This document shows positions 1-10,480 of a DNA stretch of 64,000 nucleotides, piece by piece. Within the stretch, counting starts at the first letter, position 1, and the number at the start of each line of letters is the position of its first letter. Source of the DNA: Pinus tabuliformis (lineage: Eukaryota; Streptophyta; Pinopsida; Pinales; Pinaceae); contig CM062816.1 of the NCBI GenBank assembly GCA_031772625.1, positions 627,494,992 through 627,558,991 of the forward strand, written 5' to 3'. Below the pieces are notes generated by a model that made no database searches, was not told the origin of the DNA, and worked only from the letters and a program-made list of their open reading frames with translations. Made by a program: the position numbers and the translations under genes.

Positions 1-130
1 TCCATCCATCTCTCTTCATTCTTAATTCATAAAGGAATAATACTAGAATAGTTGTTTCTGTTTGTTGCTAAGGCACTGTCACACCTTAGGTGGATAGGAT
101 CGTCCTGCATAGGAATTTTTCCCCACAACA
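1..130 (+). repeat. 5' LTR of the Tat-like element, 3' end only
   Basis: These bases match 13,936-14,065 with four substitutions and end in the same CCCCACAACA. The rest of the LTR, including its promoter, lies left of the window. Confidence 0.95.
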
Positions 131-133
131 AAT

Positions 134-151
134 TGGCGACTCCACTGGGGA
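134..151 (+). other. Primer binding site, tRNA-Arg type
   Basis: TGGCGACTCCACTGGGGA starts three bases after the LTR end. Its complement ends in GGAGTCGCCA, which fits the acceptor end of a plant tRNA-Arg that begins GACTCC. Ogre-type Tat elements are known to use tRNA-Arg. The tRNA match is from memory. Confidence 0.8.
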
Positions 152-484
152 GATATGTTTAGTCATTTTATTTGTGTTTCTATCATTGTTTGTTTCATAG
201 ACTCAACAACAACAATCGAACTGCATCTGCTATTCTCAGATGCAAAGTAGACAGCTGCTGCTTTGATCCAATCACTGGATTTGTCTATGGTCTGAACAAT
301 GGACTCACAAATGATTTGATGATCCTTTGTGATAGATCTTAGTCCTCCTTCAAAGCATCCCTTTGATTGCACCTTGCTTGTTGCTTTGATTTGGCCTGAA
401 ACTGTAGATTAAATAGCAAACCGTGACCCAGAACCTAGTGAGGAACTCTCGTTTCTCCTTCAGCGCAGGCTCTGTGAAGAGACT

Positions 485-532
485 CTGCATTTCAACGCAG
501 TTCCCGTGAAGGCTACCTGCGTTGAAATTCAG
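485..532 (+). repeat. Inverted repeat (palindromic module, copy 1)
   Basis: Arms 485-500 and 517-532 pair at 15 of 16 positions around a 16-base loop. The arm core is CTGCGTTGAAAT. GGTGCGCTGA follows at 548-557. The same arrangement returns at 10,601-10,652 and 13,219-13,268. Confidence 0.8.
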
Positions 533-1685
533 TTTCCCTGTTATATAGGTGCGCTGATCCAGTTAGGCCTTGTGCAGCTGGGGTTCTCTGCTCTGTTTTG
601 CCTTGTTTTGATCTCTGATTTTTGCAGCCTGTAACCAGCATAGGTACCTGTCTGATAGCCCTTTTCTCTGCTTAAATTCTGCCTCCTTTTGTACAAAATA
701 CTGTGAGTGTTTTTATGTGTTTGTGGCATCATTTACAGTTTCCCTTTGCAAGAGTGAAATAGTCATCCTGTAGCCCTTGATTCAGATATGTTGATTGTGA
801 TCTTAGGAGAGAGTTCATTGGCTGTTTACAGTTGGTTATACATTAATTTTTGCTTTTGGTTTGAGTTTGTCTCTTTTGAGTGTCAAAACAAGTATTCATT
901 TCAAAAATCGTTAAGTGTTGTAATCTCTTCTACCCTTTATGATTTCGAAAAAGTAAACTTGTTTGTATTTGTCATTTAAAAGCAAATTCAAAGTTGTGCA
1001 AAAAGCTTTCTTTTTAGGCATCAATATTAAGAAAGCGGAAAACAAACACTTGCATTGTGCATTTGCATCTTGATAGTTTGCATGATTGATTTAGGGAAAG
1101 TGCATTTAGAGTGTGTTGATTGCTCTCTGAGAAAAGATGGTGTCTTTCTTTTCCCTTTGTAGCTAGGATTTTCATTGTTAAAAAGAGATAAAATTTGCTT
1201 ATCATCTTTTAGATTGCATTTAGGAAGTTGTCTATACATCTCGTGGTGAACCTCAAAAGGCAAACTTCTAAGAAAGATCAACATAAAATAAACTGAATGA
1301 ACTTAATAACGCTTTGTAACATAACGAACAACATAGAGGTCTAGGCTAGAGACGTGTTCCGGCGTCGTAAAGCCTGGCGACTGTCGATCTCGCTGATGGT
1401 GGGTGATTCCTCTTGAGGGACGATAGTGCCAGTACGGATTGTGCTCCCACGTACCGTCGAGTATATATTGGGATACCCCTATAGGCATAAAACCTTTATC
1501 CTTAGGAAGCCGTGTCGGCCGCCCTACTGATCGCAATGCACTGAACACAGCATTCAGGAAGATTGACCGCCCGTACCTTAAAAAGTATTCTGCGGTTTTG
1601 CAAAAAGTTTGGCACACCCTCTACCTAGAACTCCAGAGCAGTTCCTTTTGGCCTTTTTCAGACTCTATAACGGAAAAAGTCCATC

Positions 1686-1713
1686 CGAGCATTTGTCACT
1701 TCGGGCTCGTTAA
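1686..1713 (+). repeat. Hairpin with TTAAAA flank, 5' copy
   Basis: CGAGC and GCTCG lie about 14 bases apart and are followed at once by TTAAAA. The 3' noncoding block of the same element holds a family of these (11,084-11,880). Function unknown. Confidence 0.6.
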
Positions 1714-1860
1714 AACATCGAAGGAGACTAGAGTCATCTTTAGCTTTTTCTCGACTCTTTAAAATTGAAAAAGCAAGTTGTGTCTAAAAGCGTCTAAAAT
1801 TCATTCAATTCGGAAACATACTTCCCCTGTTTATTTTAGTTGATCGAGTAATCCGCAATC

Positions 1861-3324
1861 GTGGAAGAAAGTCAATTGAAACCCCGTCGTTCGCGGAGGC
1901 TTACGAGTCAACCGTCTTTGTCTCCGGAATCGAAACCAGTACGGACAAAGCGAACTCGTTTAACCGGTTCCAAATCTCCTCTTAAAGTTAGAACAAGTGT
2001 TCCGACGACATCGGAGGTTTCGGTTTCTCCAAACATTTCTAGAATCCCTGCCTCTACAGAAGAAGTTCAACAGCCACAGAGGGACAATGATACTGATCCT
2101 AGTTTGAGAGTAAACACTTGTGTTACCGAACCAGTTCTATCAGTAACCGGTCCAGAGAGTGGTGCTCTTCAAACATCTGTCGCTGTCGATACAACCCCTT
2201 CTTCGGCACCAGAAATATTTTATGGACCTGACGGTCTTCCTCTTCCACCTGGTCTGATTGCGATTGAAGAAATTGTAGAAGACCCTCCAACAAGTACTCC
2301 AACTCACTTTGGAGTCGGGGTCACTCTATATCCTTATTCAGAAGTTAGTCTACCACCAGCGAAAGTTCCTGTAGAATCGCTATGGAATCTCTTGGATAGA
2401 CTAAATATGTCTGAACAACCGTCAACATCTAGGACTGTGGCACCTGAAACAGCGACAACAGAACTCCCTGCCGTCACTCCAACAATGTTCGCCGGCATAC
2501 CATCTGTCCCAACTAGCTCTCAACCGCTGGAAGGAGCCCATTCACGGGCTATTACAACAGTATGGTCTGTTCCTGTTTGTTCTTCCGGAATAATACCCGG
2601 CAACTCTTATGTTGAAACTCGACAAATTGATCCGTTTGGAGGTCAATTTGGGCAATCCGGTCCCCAAGGGCAAACAATCCCCTTCAGTGCCAGGTCACCA
2701 CCGTATGGGGGGCAGTATGCCCTTTCATTACCCCCTCCGGGAGGCTATCCATACGGGAGTTCACAACAAAGTTCAGGTTACACTGGAATTGCTTCAAGTG
2801 GTTGGGTGCCTATGCTACGTCAACAACCAAGGGTTGTGTATTCGATGCAACAGTGTGTACCTATATCGAACATCCCAACTACACCAGCGATTGTGACAGT
2901 GTCGCAAGTTCAAACGTTGCTTGTTGTATGTCAACCTCAGATTTCTCAGGTTGTAATGCAACAACCCCTTGACCCTGCGACTCAACCACAATCGCCAACT
3001 AGTGGGGCGACACAGGTCCAAACGGGTACAATTACCCCACACCTTGGTCCAACGGTTAGTATAGCGCAACAGAACATGGCTTCGCAACCATGGTTGGTGC
3101 AATACCAACAACCACAATTCCAACAAGTATACCAAGGTTCTGAGCAGCGAATCTTTGCGAACAGTGGACAACCGTACATTCAAAACGGTCAAAATCAACC
3201 ACTTTACGGTGGTCTTGTCCACCAACCTTACCGTCATACCAGTATCAGCTGCAGTATGCTGGTATGCAAAGACCAACTGCTCAGGCGATCCCATCGTATC
3301 CTGGGTATGCTTCACCTAACCTGA
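1861..3324 (+). CDS. ORF1, extra low-complexity protein upstream of gag in the Tat-like element
   Basis: A frame of about 487 codons lies before gag. The product is rich in Pro, Ser, Thr, Gln and Val. The first 40 residues are basic (RRSRR, RTKRTR), which looks like a nuclear or nucleic-acid-binding tail. The middle is a Pro/Thr/Ser linker and the last 200 residues are Gln/Pro/Gly/Tyr-rich, like a disordered, self-associating segment. I see no enzyme motif. Ogre and related Tat elements are known to carry an extra ORF1 before gag with no settled function. The start is uncertain: no ATG lies at the 5' end of the frame and the first in-frame one is near residue 183, so a spliced or non-AUG start is possible. 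It overlaps the start of gag by about 60 bases in another frame. Confidence 0.6.
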   Translation: MEESQLKPRRSRRLTSQPSLSPESKPVRTKRTRLTGSKSPLKVRTSVPTTSEVSVSPNISRIPASTEEVQQPQRDNDTDPSLRVNTCVTEPVLSVTGPESGALQTSVAVDTTPSSAPEIFYGPDGLPLPPGLIAIEEIVEDPPTSTPTHFGVGVTLYPYSEVSLPPAKVPVESLWNLLDRLNMSEQPSTSRTVAPETATTELPAVTPTMFAGIPSVPTSSQPLEGAHSRAITTVWSVPVCSSGIIPGNSYVETRQIDPFGGQFGQSGPQGQTIPFSARSPPYGGQYALSLPPPGGYPYGSSQQSSGYTGIASSGWVPMLRQQPRVVYSMQQCVPISNIPTTPAIVTVSQVQTLLVVCQPQISQVVMQQPLDPATQPQSPTSGATQVQTGTITPHLGPTVSIAQQNMASQPWLVQYQQPQFQQVYQGSEQRIFANSGQPYIQNGQNQPLYGGLVHQPYRHTSISCSMLVCKDQLLRRSHRILGMLHLT

Positions 3325-4454
3325 GCCAGCAGTTACCATTTGTGGCAACTCTAGAGTTACCTGATTTACATCGGTTAACAAACGATCCAATTGCTTATGC
3401 CCCATGGTGGCTAGCGATTCCACACAAACTTCCATCAGACATTCCTAAATTTAATGGAAATTCGGGTGAAGATCCATCGAATCACGTGATGACATTTCAT
3501 CTATGGTGTTCGTCAAACACCTTAAATGATGATTCGATAAGGCTTCGCCTCTTTCAGAGGACGTTAACGGGTCCAGCGGCTAAATGGTATATTGAATTAC
3601 CTAGAGCTTCGTTCGACAATTTCAGCACCTTAGCCACTACCTTTTTAACCCATTTTCAATTACCTGTAAGGTATGAAACGGGGATGGAAATCCTTACCAA
3701 CTTCAAACAGAAAATGGACACTCACATATCTGATCATATACATGAGTGGCGACGTCGTCGTAGGATGGTAAAAACATACGTTCCCGATCAGCTGTTAGCT
3801 GAATGGTTTATAAAGTCATTACTTCCTACCATCACGGAAGATGTGGCCAAGGGGGGAGTCGTAACAGAAGAGCAAGTTATCGCTCGTGCGCAATATCTAG
3901 ACTTGGTCTATACTCAGTCTGGCACGCTCTACGACAAAATACCTGACGCCCCTAGACCGGAATTCTCAATTCCTCCTCCTCCTAAATCAAACAATGACTC
4001 TCACGCCGGCGATGGCGTGATTGGCACGACAAACGCGAAATCGACAAAGGCTACATCCAAGAAGGCCCGTAAGATTTCAGATCAAAATGCAAAAGACGAA
4101 ATTCTTGCTTCGGAAGTAAATGCCGTATCGACAGATAAGGGCAAAGAAACCAAACAACCAGGAAGCAAGAAGAAACAAAACAAAGGGAAGAAGAAGAAAC
4201 AGGATGAGTCATCACCTGAAAAAACTTCTTCAAACCCTCCTGGAAATAGGAAACCCCCTACCACAGGGTGTCAGATATGTGACGAGCGTCATTGGACAAG
4301 CGAATGTCCATACAAAGCTGAGCTGAAGAAATTCTTTAAGAGTTCGAAAACCTCAGCAGTGTTAACTGATCCGTTTCCAAATCCAGGAACAAATCTGGTT
4401 GATAGTGGAGATGCTTCCCCGTCTCAAGTGCTAATGTTGTCGGTTTCAAAATAG
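3264..4454 (+). CDS. gag: Gag-like protein of the Tat-like element
   Basis: The 396-codon frame starts at ATG and encodes a retrotransposon Gag. Residues about 60-190 match the Retrotrans_gag pattern: a PKFNG-type opening, then LFQRTLTGPAAKWYIELP, an F..L...F...F run, and a basic stretch (EWRRRRR). A Lys-rich segment (about residues 250-320) and a zinc knuckle CQICDERHWTSEC (C-x2-C-x3-H-x4-C) follow. In the family this protein forms the particle core and binds the RNA. It starts inside the end of ORF1 and precedes the protease region. Confidence 0.88.
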   Translation: MQRPTAQAIPSYPGYASPNLSQQLPFVATLELPDLHRLTNDPIAYAPWWLAIPHKLPSDIPKFNGNSGEDPSNHVMTFHLWCSSNTLNDDSIRLRLFQRTLTGPAAKWYIELPRASFDNFSTLATTFLTHFQLPVRYETGMEILTNFKQKMDTHISDHIHEWRRRRRMVKTYVPDQLLAEWFIKSLLPTITEDVAKGGVVTEEQVIARAQYLDLVYTQSGTLYDKIPDAPRPEFSIPPPPKSNNDSHAGDGVIGTTNAKSTKATSKKARKISDQNAKDEILASEVNAVSTDKGKETKQPGSKKKQNKGKKKKQDESSPEKTSSNPPGNRKPPTTGCQICDERHWTSECPYKAELKKFFKSSKTSAVLTDPFPNPGTNLVDSGDASPSQVLMLSVSK

Positions 4455-4670
4455 CAAAATGATGCTTTGATCTCGACAAGGAACAAAGATTACGAGAATC
4501 CATAGCTGTCGAACAACAAGGATAAAGATCAACCAAGTAGTTCGACAACAACTTCGACAGAAGTTGTAACACCACCAATAATTCCTGAATTAACAATAAA
4601 ACCGCCAAAGGGAGTAGTACACAAGTCGACATTTAATCCTCGCGCTAGAGCAGCGCAGCATTATAACATA

Positions 4671-5474
4671 GTGGAAGATTTGGCCCAATCGCCATCCGCT
4701 ATGTTGAATCTTGAAGTATTACAAAATTGCCCATCCCAAAGGCAAGCTTTGTTATCAGCTATCGGTGGGGTTGACCCAAAGGATTCCAATCTTGTATCCT
4801 TCGATCATAAAGGATACGATCCTCAGTTACCAGCTCAAATAGCTTTCCTTATTCAAGTGAAAGCCCTCAACAAAACCATTCATCGAACGATTATTGATGA
4901 GGGGGCATCCACATGTATTATGTCGATGAGCTGCTAGAAAACATTAGGATCTCCAACCTTGTCGCGATCTTCGACAACATTAAAAGCATTTGATGGACGA
5001 TCGTATACCCCATATGGTATCCTAAATAACTTGAAAGTTGAACTAGGAGGGAAAACAGTAGAAATAGATGTCGAAGTCATTGATGGGAACCTTGACTACA
5101 ACATCCTACTAGGAAGACCATGGATCTATGCCATGGCAGCTGTCGTGTCGACCTATTTTAGAAAGATTGCATTCCCTTTCCAAGGAGGGATTACAATCGT
5201 CGACCAGCAAAACTTCCTCCCCAATGGTTCTCAAGTTACGGGAAGCATTCCAATGATCCATGGCAGCAACCATTCGCTTCAAAATATTGGAGTAGGCCTA
5301 CTGAAAGACCCCACGTTAATGGGAACTTTCGCACTTCCACCTCCAATCTATATAGGAGAAGTAGCGTTGGTAGGAGCCTGCAACATGATATCTTCCGCAC
5401 AAAAGATTTCAGAAGACGATATTGACATGGATCATGCAATGGTTTTACCCCCAAGCCCAACGGAGATATTGTAG
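4671..5474 (+). pseudogene. Aspartic protease region of the Tat-like element
   Basis: Retropepsin-type sequence lies between gag and RT. It has a segment around the family active-site position (near 4,890) and the later landmark NILLGRPWIYAMAAVVST, equal to the (I/L)LGRPW(L/I) signature of Ty3/gypsy proteases. In the family it cuts the Gag-Pol polyprotein. The region is broken. In Ogre-type relatives an intron near the protease-RT junction is spliced in part of the transcripts; I cannot tell whether that holds here. Confidence 0.8.
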
Positions 5475-5480
5475 CAATCA

Positions 5481-7300
5481 ATGTTCCTAGCTTGGGAGGC
5501 GAACCCAAATCAATGCTCATCGTGCGTTTGGGTAGATAGGTCTAGAGAGTATGGTACCCCATTAGATCCTTGGTCGCGAGTGCATGGAACCGACGAAGGA
5601 ATCATACAATCAATGTTGATTGAGGGGGCACCATGGAATGATAGCCACCATCGTTCCTTTCTTCCGGATTGTGAAGAAGATACTCATGATGACCTTTATC
5701 ACCCTTCAATCTTTGAATTCCTATCAAATACTGTAAATACGGTGGATTCCAAGCGGAACCTATCCAATATTGAAGAGACTATAGCCATAAATATGTCGAC
5801 CAAAACAAATGTTGTAGAGAATATTTATGTTGGCAAATGTTGTTCTCCTTCAGAACTGGAAATATATAATGCTCTTTTTTGCGAGTTCAGAGATGTCTTT
5901 GCTTGGTCATATGATGAAATGCCAGGCATCGACTCGAGTATTGTTGAACATGAAATTAAGATGTATCCTGATGTCAAACCAGTAAGACAACGGCTTCGGC
6001 AGGTGCACACCAAGAAAGCCGCTGCCATTAAGGCAGAAGTTGAAAAACTTCTCCATGCTGGTTTCATCTACCCGGTTCCTCTAACCAATTGGGTATCGAA
6101 TATTGTCCCTGTTATGAAAAAACAAGGAACAATCAGAGTGTGCGTCGATTATAGGGATGTAAATCAAGCTTGTCCAAAAGACAACTACCCTACACCCTTC
6201 ATCGACCAAATAATTGATGAATGCGCCAGATGTGAAATCTTTTCATTTATGGATGGATTCTCCGAGTATAATCAAATAAATATCCGCCCACAGGACCAGT
6301 CAAAGACTACATTTATTTGTCCGTGGGGCACATTCGCATATCGAAAATTACCCTTTGGTTTAAAGAACGCTGGGGCGACGTTTCAGAGGGCAATGAATTA
6401 TACCTTCCATGACATTAAGAACATCGTTCAACCATATCTCGATGACCTTCAGGCTCACTCGCAAAAACGGACTGATCATCCGCAGCATTTAAGGGCGATA
6501 TTTCTACGTTGCCGACACTACAAGATATGACTCAATCCACACAAATGTGTATTTTGCGTCAGTTCTGGTCGTTTACTTGGCTTTATAATCTCCAAGGACG
6601 GGATTCGTCTCGACCCCTGTAAGGTTCAGGCAATCATAAATTTGCCTCCACCTTCAAATTTGCTTCAGATTCAGAAACTCCAAGGGAAAGCAAACTTTCT
6701 GAGGAGATTCATTCCAAATTACGCAGAACTTGCTAAAGGTTATACTCGTCTTTTGAAAAAGGATGTACCTTTTGTCTGGGATCAGGTGGTGCAAGCTTCC
6801 TTTGACACTCTGAAAGATTCTCTAGTAAAAGCATCATTAATATATGCCCCGGACTATCAAAGAGATTTTAACCTGTATCTGGCTGCAACGGATACGACCA
6901 TTGCGATGGTTTTAGTTCAAGAAGTCGATGGAATTGAACATCCTATATATTATTTAAGTAAAAACTTAAATGATACAGAAAGCAAATATTCTTACGTTGA
7001 AAAGCTAGCACTCGCTGCTGTTCAAGCGATACAAAGATTTCGACATTATGTCCTCTTTCGGAAAACTACCATTCTATCAGATTGCAACCCCATGACTTAT
7101 ATATTGTCGCGACAGTTGCTGGGGGGCAAATATTCAAAATGGATAGCGATCCTTCAAGAGTTTGATCTAGAATTTGTAAAATCCAAATCAAAGAAAGCTT
7201 TGGTTTTCGCAGAATTATTATGCAATCTCCCATCGTCGTCCAACGATGAAACATCCCAAGAATCAATCGTGGACGAAAGTTTGTTTCTGATATCCACAAG
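5481..7300 (+). pseudogene. pol: Reverse transcriptase and RNase H region of the Tat-like element
   Basis: Ty3/gypsy RT signatures appear in order: VRQRLRQVHTKKAAAIKAEV, a GFIYPV segment, VCVDYRDVNQACPKDNYPTP, MDGFSEYNQI, a KLPFGLKNAGATFQR segment and YLDDL (about 6,440). The connection region (ANFLRRFIPNYAELA) and the first RNase H (PIYYLSKNLN, YSYVEKLALA) run to about 7,300. PLPF.LKNAGATFQR with DYRDVN..CPKD.YP is the usual plant Tat/Athila wording. In the family it copies element RNA to DNA. It is fossil and broken, in step with its neighbours. Confidence 0.93.
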
Positions 7301-7379
7301 CGATGAGTGGTATGGAGATATAATCGTTTATCTCCAAACCCAAAGATTTCGGCCAAACACCTCCCACTCAAAACAAAAA

Positions 7380-8552
7380 CGTATTAGATACCAAGCAAAA
7401 GACTACATGATCGTCGGTGATACACTTTACCGTCATGGTGTCGATACGGTTCTAAGGAGGTGCCTCACCCATGAGGAAGCCGAAAAAGCCCTGAATGAGT
7501 GTCATTCAGGCGCCTGTGGGGGGCATCAATCTGGATATGCTACAACACAAAAAATCTTACGAGCAGGATACTTCTGGCCAACCATGTTCAAAGATTGCAT
7601 AACCGCAGTCAGAAGTTGCCATGCTTGTTAGATTTTTGATAGCAAAACTAGAAGACCTCCTGCTCCGCTACAGCGAATAGTAGCTGTGGGGCCTTTCACC
7701 AAATGGGGCATCGATTTCATGACATGTAACCCCACCTCGACCGGGGGGCATGGGTATATCATAGTCGCGGTCGACTATTTTACCAAATGGGCCGAGGCGA
7801 TGCCTACATTAGATAATACTGGTGAAACAGCTGCCCTATTCTTTTTCAATCATGTAGTCGCCAGATTCGGCGTACCACAGGCTATAGTTACAAATCATGG
7901 ATCGCATTTTCGCAATCACATGATGGTCGAATTAGCTGCCAAACTAGGGTTGTCTCACGACAGCTCTACCCCATATTATCCGCAAGCTAACGGGCAAGTT
8001 GAAGCAATCAACAAAGTCCTGAAGCGCATGCTGCAAAGGATGATTGGGGTTCACAAAAGAAGATGGCACCTAATCCTGTACTCAGCTTTGTGGACCTACC
8101 GAACATCGGTAAGGAATGCAACTGGATTCACACCTTTCCAACTGGTGTATGGCCTGGAAGCAATCCTACCAATCCAGTGTGAAATCTCGTCTCTTAAACT
8201 CGCAATTGATCTCCTCCCCGGAACTTCAGAAGAAGAGGCTCGTTTCTTGGAATTAATCCAATTGGATGAAACCCGTCATGACGCCGCATTGGCTAACGAA
8301 GCCCATAAGAAATGAGTCAAGGCGCAGTTCGACAAGAATGTCAAACCCCGTGTCTTCTCAGAAGGTGATTTGGTCTTGCTTTACGACCAAGAATCCGATA
8401 AATTGGGAGCTGGTAAATTTAAGTCTTTATGGATAGGCCCCTATATTGTTAAAAGGGTATTAGCAAAAGGAGCCTACGAGTTAATGGATTATGACGGAAT
8501 TCCACTGGCGCAACCTCGTAACGGGTTGTACCTCAAGCGTTACTATGCCTAA
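7380..8552 (+). pseudogene. Integrase region of the Tat-like element
   Basis: An HHCC-type zinc-binding part with the usual CH.G.CGGH and SCHAC wording lies at about 7,440-7,630. The catalytic core follows (WGIDFMT, VAVDYFTKWAEAMP, STPYYPQANGQVEAINKVLKR) to about 8,300. A C-terminal part ends KRYYA at 8,552. In the family this protein inserts the DNA copy into the genome. I see no chromodomain, in line with Tat rather than chromovirus. It is broken. Confidence 0.9.
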
Positions 8553-8617
8553 TAGTAACCTGTATGCTTTTGTTACATTTTTGTTTTCGCTAAAGTGTTT
8601 ATTTTGGTTAAGTAATC

Positions 8618-8638
8618 CACTTTTTACATTTATTGCAG
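8618..8638 (+). promoter_or_regulatory. Splice-acceptor-like site just before the second RNase H
   Basis: A pyrimidine-rich run ending TTTATTGCAG stops exactly before an ATG at 8,639. Known Tat relatives make spliced RNAs, so this could let the downstream RNase H be read from its own spliced message. A donor would lie upstream; I cannot choose one with confidence. Confidence 0.5.
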
Positions 8639-9061
8639 ATGTCAAATCCATTGGAACCGTGTGTTGGATATGCCGACGGAGCGAGTCGTAGTTCGCGGAA
8701 CCTATCCTCCGCAGCCTGGGCCATTTTTGATCCAAGTGGCGAGTTAGTAAGTTTCAGAGGTGTATGTATTGGTCAATCAACGAATAACATCGCTGAGTAT
8801 AGCGCATTGATAGAACTACTCTCTGATGCCATCACCCATGGTATACGCCGACTAATCGTCAGGCTAGACTCACAACTCGTAATACTGCAACTCACTGGTA
8901 TCTACTCTGTCCGAAATCCAGCTATTTATCGCAAGTTCCTAAGGGTTAAGATTTTGGAAAGACAATTTGATTTTATTCAATATCAACACATTTCCAGAAA
9001 CTTAAACACATTAACCGACTCATTAGCAAACTATGTGTTAGATAGACATTTGCAAAATTGA
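8639..9061 (+). CDS. Additional (archaeal-type) RNase H downstream of integrase
   Basis: A 140-codon frame with all four type-1 RNase H acidic positions: YADGAS (Asp), NNIAEYSAL (Glu), RLDSQLV (Asp) and NTLTDSLAN (Asp). The spacing and the NN.AEY.AL wording resemble the archaeal-type RNase H (aRNH) known as a second RNase H in plant Tat elements. Such domains are thought to back up removal of the RNA template or of the primer. Here it sits after integrase, in its own frame with its own ATG and a splice-acceptor-like site before it, so it may be a separate protein and not part of the polyprotein. It looks whole. A host RNase H is unlikely, as it lies inside the element in sense orientation. 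Confidence 0.82.
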   Translation: MSNPLEPCVGYADGASRSSRNLSSAAWAIFDPSGELVSFRGVCIGQSTNNIAEYSALIELLSDAITHGIRRLIVRLDSQLVILQLTGIYSVRNPAIYRKFLRVKILERQFDFIQYQHISRNLNTLTDSLANYVLDRHLQN

Positions 9062-9213
9062 TAAAAAGAAAAGCATCATCAATGTTTCACATATGGATCA
9101 CATAAACCAGAATAAAACTCCGAAAATCAAAAATATATATAGCTGTTTATGGTTTACATATAATGTTCTGTAACCAAGACAAAATCGGTCATATGACCCA
9201 AAAACTCAAAATG

Positions 9214-9229
9214 CTAGGGGGCACCCTAG
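9214..9229 (+). repeat. Hairpin containing a polypurine-tract-like motif
   Basis: CTAGGG and CCCTAG pair perfectly around GGCA. The string TAGGGGGCACC nearly repeats the true polypurine tract (TAGGGGGCAAC, 13,013-13,023). It sits between the sense RNase H and the tail of the antisense gene, where it could serve as a bidirectional end signal or be a relic of an earlier 3' boundary. Confidence 0.5.
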
Positions 9230-9230
9230 T

Positions 9231-10465
9231 CTAATGATGCTCGTGATAGCAAGTCACGGCCTGTGCAATCATGCGCAAGAGACGAGTCCATCGTCTGGGC
9301 ACACCAGTAGTATGCCGCTGTAGCTGCAACGGCAACTCGTCAATCCTCACATCTGGAATACCGAGAGTAAGGCTCTCGACCTGCTCCTGCACAGCTGAAA
9401 GAGTCTCAGCCACATCAAGATCGCGAAGAATAACTCTCCCGGCAGCCTCTCCTGCTGGGGCGACAGCTGGCACTCTCGGACGGGCTACTGGGCCAACAGG
9501 ACCAACATCTGCATGTACACATGAGTTTGATTAAAGTCTTGATAGAATAAAGCACAAGAACATTATAAACAAAAACAATAAACAGTGATATGGTCAGAGA
9601 TTTTACCAATAGCACCCCACTGCTCGCCAGCCGGCAGTACTAAATCCGGGTCACCCCGGAAATCCATGCCAGCATATGGATACTCGGCATAAGCCATCTC
9701 CTGACGATCGAACCACCTGAAGAAGGTATCAGAAAAGGAAATCTGAGACTGGCCTGCATGCCGAGACATGTGAACAACCCATCTCTGCATACGTGGTTCG
9801 GTAGGAGAAGGTAAGTCAAGTGCAATGTACTGAGGCTGCATCAGTGGTATCCTCTCCAAGGCAAAGGCGGTCAAAATAGAACCAAACCCAAAGTTCTTCA
9901 ATCTTCCGGTCTTTACCTTGGTCAGCTGTTCTTTCATCACCAGAAGTACTGCATCACACCAGTTGAACAATTTCGGTTGAAGGCATTCCAAGGCATGCTG
10001 CATATAGGACCTGTTGGCTACATGAAGAGAAGCGCTATCGGCCATCCTACCAAAAATAAACAAGATAGCCCTGAGGGGCCTGTCGGTGACATCGCGGATG
10101 ACGATCTTGCCATCGTTACTCAGCTGAGATCCTTCCCTACAATACTGGCGGACATAATCTCTCACAGAATCACTCCCCCGGACCGAACCTGACAAAGAGA
10201 TGGGGGCACCCCGCCTCGACAAACCAGTCAAGAAATAGATGTCCACTGCTGTCAAGGGGATGGACTTGCCCCTAATCTGAAAAACCTGGTGGTCGGGATC
10301 CCAAGCATCGAACAACTACTGCAGTAGGTTGATCTGCTGTCTCATGCTAGAGATGCGGAAGAACTTCAGCAAGCCACAGTTCCTCAGCGCGTTCACTGTA
10401 ACTGGATCATGTAGGGCAATCATGTCCTCTTCTTCATGCTCTCGTTCTCGCCATGTAAGGGTCAT
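9231..10465 (-). CDS. Antisense accessory gene of the Tat-like element, two or more exons, possibly plant-mobile-domain-like
   Basis: The main exon (about 9,607-10,465) has a globular composition: Trp/Phe/Leu-rich, with VFQIRGKSIPLTAVDIYFLT followed by GLSRRG. That resembles the F.L.G....T..DV..LTGLP..G opening of the plant mobile domain seen in MAIL1/MAIN-like and transposon proteins; this family call is tentative. A canonical intron (9,509-9,606) leads to a short last exon ending near 9,231 that is basic and ends YHEHH. Tat and some other plant Ty3/gypsy elements are known to carry antisense ORFs between integrase and the 3' LTR. The ATG at 10,465 follows an acceptor-like TTTTGCAG (10,481-10,490), so a further 5' exon near 10,783 is possible. 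The gene is close to whole, with about one break. Role unknown; silencing escape or regulation of the element are guesses. Confidence 0.65.
9509..9606 (-). other. Intron of the antisense gene
   Basis: Read on the minus strand it opens GTAAAATC and closes TGTACATGCAG, matching plant splice consensus. It is AT-rich and 98 bases long, a normal plant intron size. The coding phase carries across the junction. Confidence 0.65.
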
Positions 10466-10480
10466 TTTGCTCAAAGATCC

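Larger units (their letters stand above)
152..1860 (+). other. Untranslated leader of the Tat-like element
   Basis: No coding frame here looks real; the short frames in it have no family features. It holds a 16-bp inverted repeat (485-532), the sequence GCGCTGATCCAGTT (552-565) that recurs in the solo LTR near 56,950, and one CGAGC...GCTCG-TTAAAA hairpin (1,686-1,713). A pyrimidine-rich run ending in TTTTAG (about 1,838) just before ORF1 could be a splice acceptor. Long leaders are usual for Tat elements. Confidence 0.7.

Noticed and set aside
2815-3315. 166-codon minus-strand frame inside ORF1
   Set aside because: It is the shadow of the sense ORF1; its Leu/Arg-rich composition follows from the Gln/Pro codons on the other strand.
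9977-10192. Sense-strand frame of 71 codons
   Set aside because: It is the complement of the antisense gene, which has far better protein features and splice sites.
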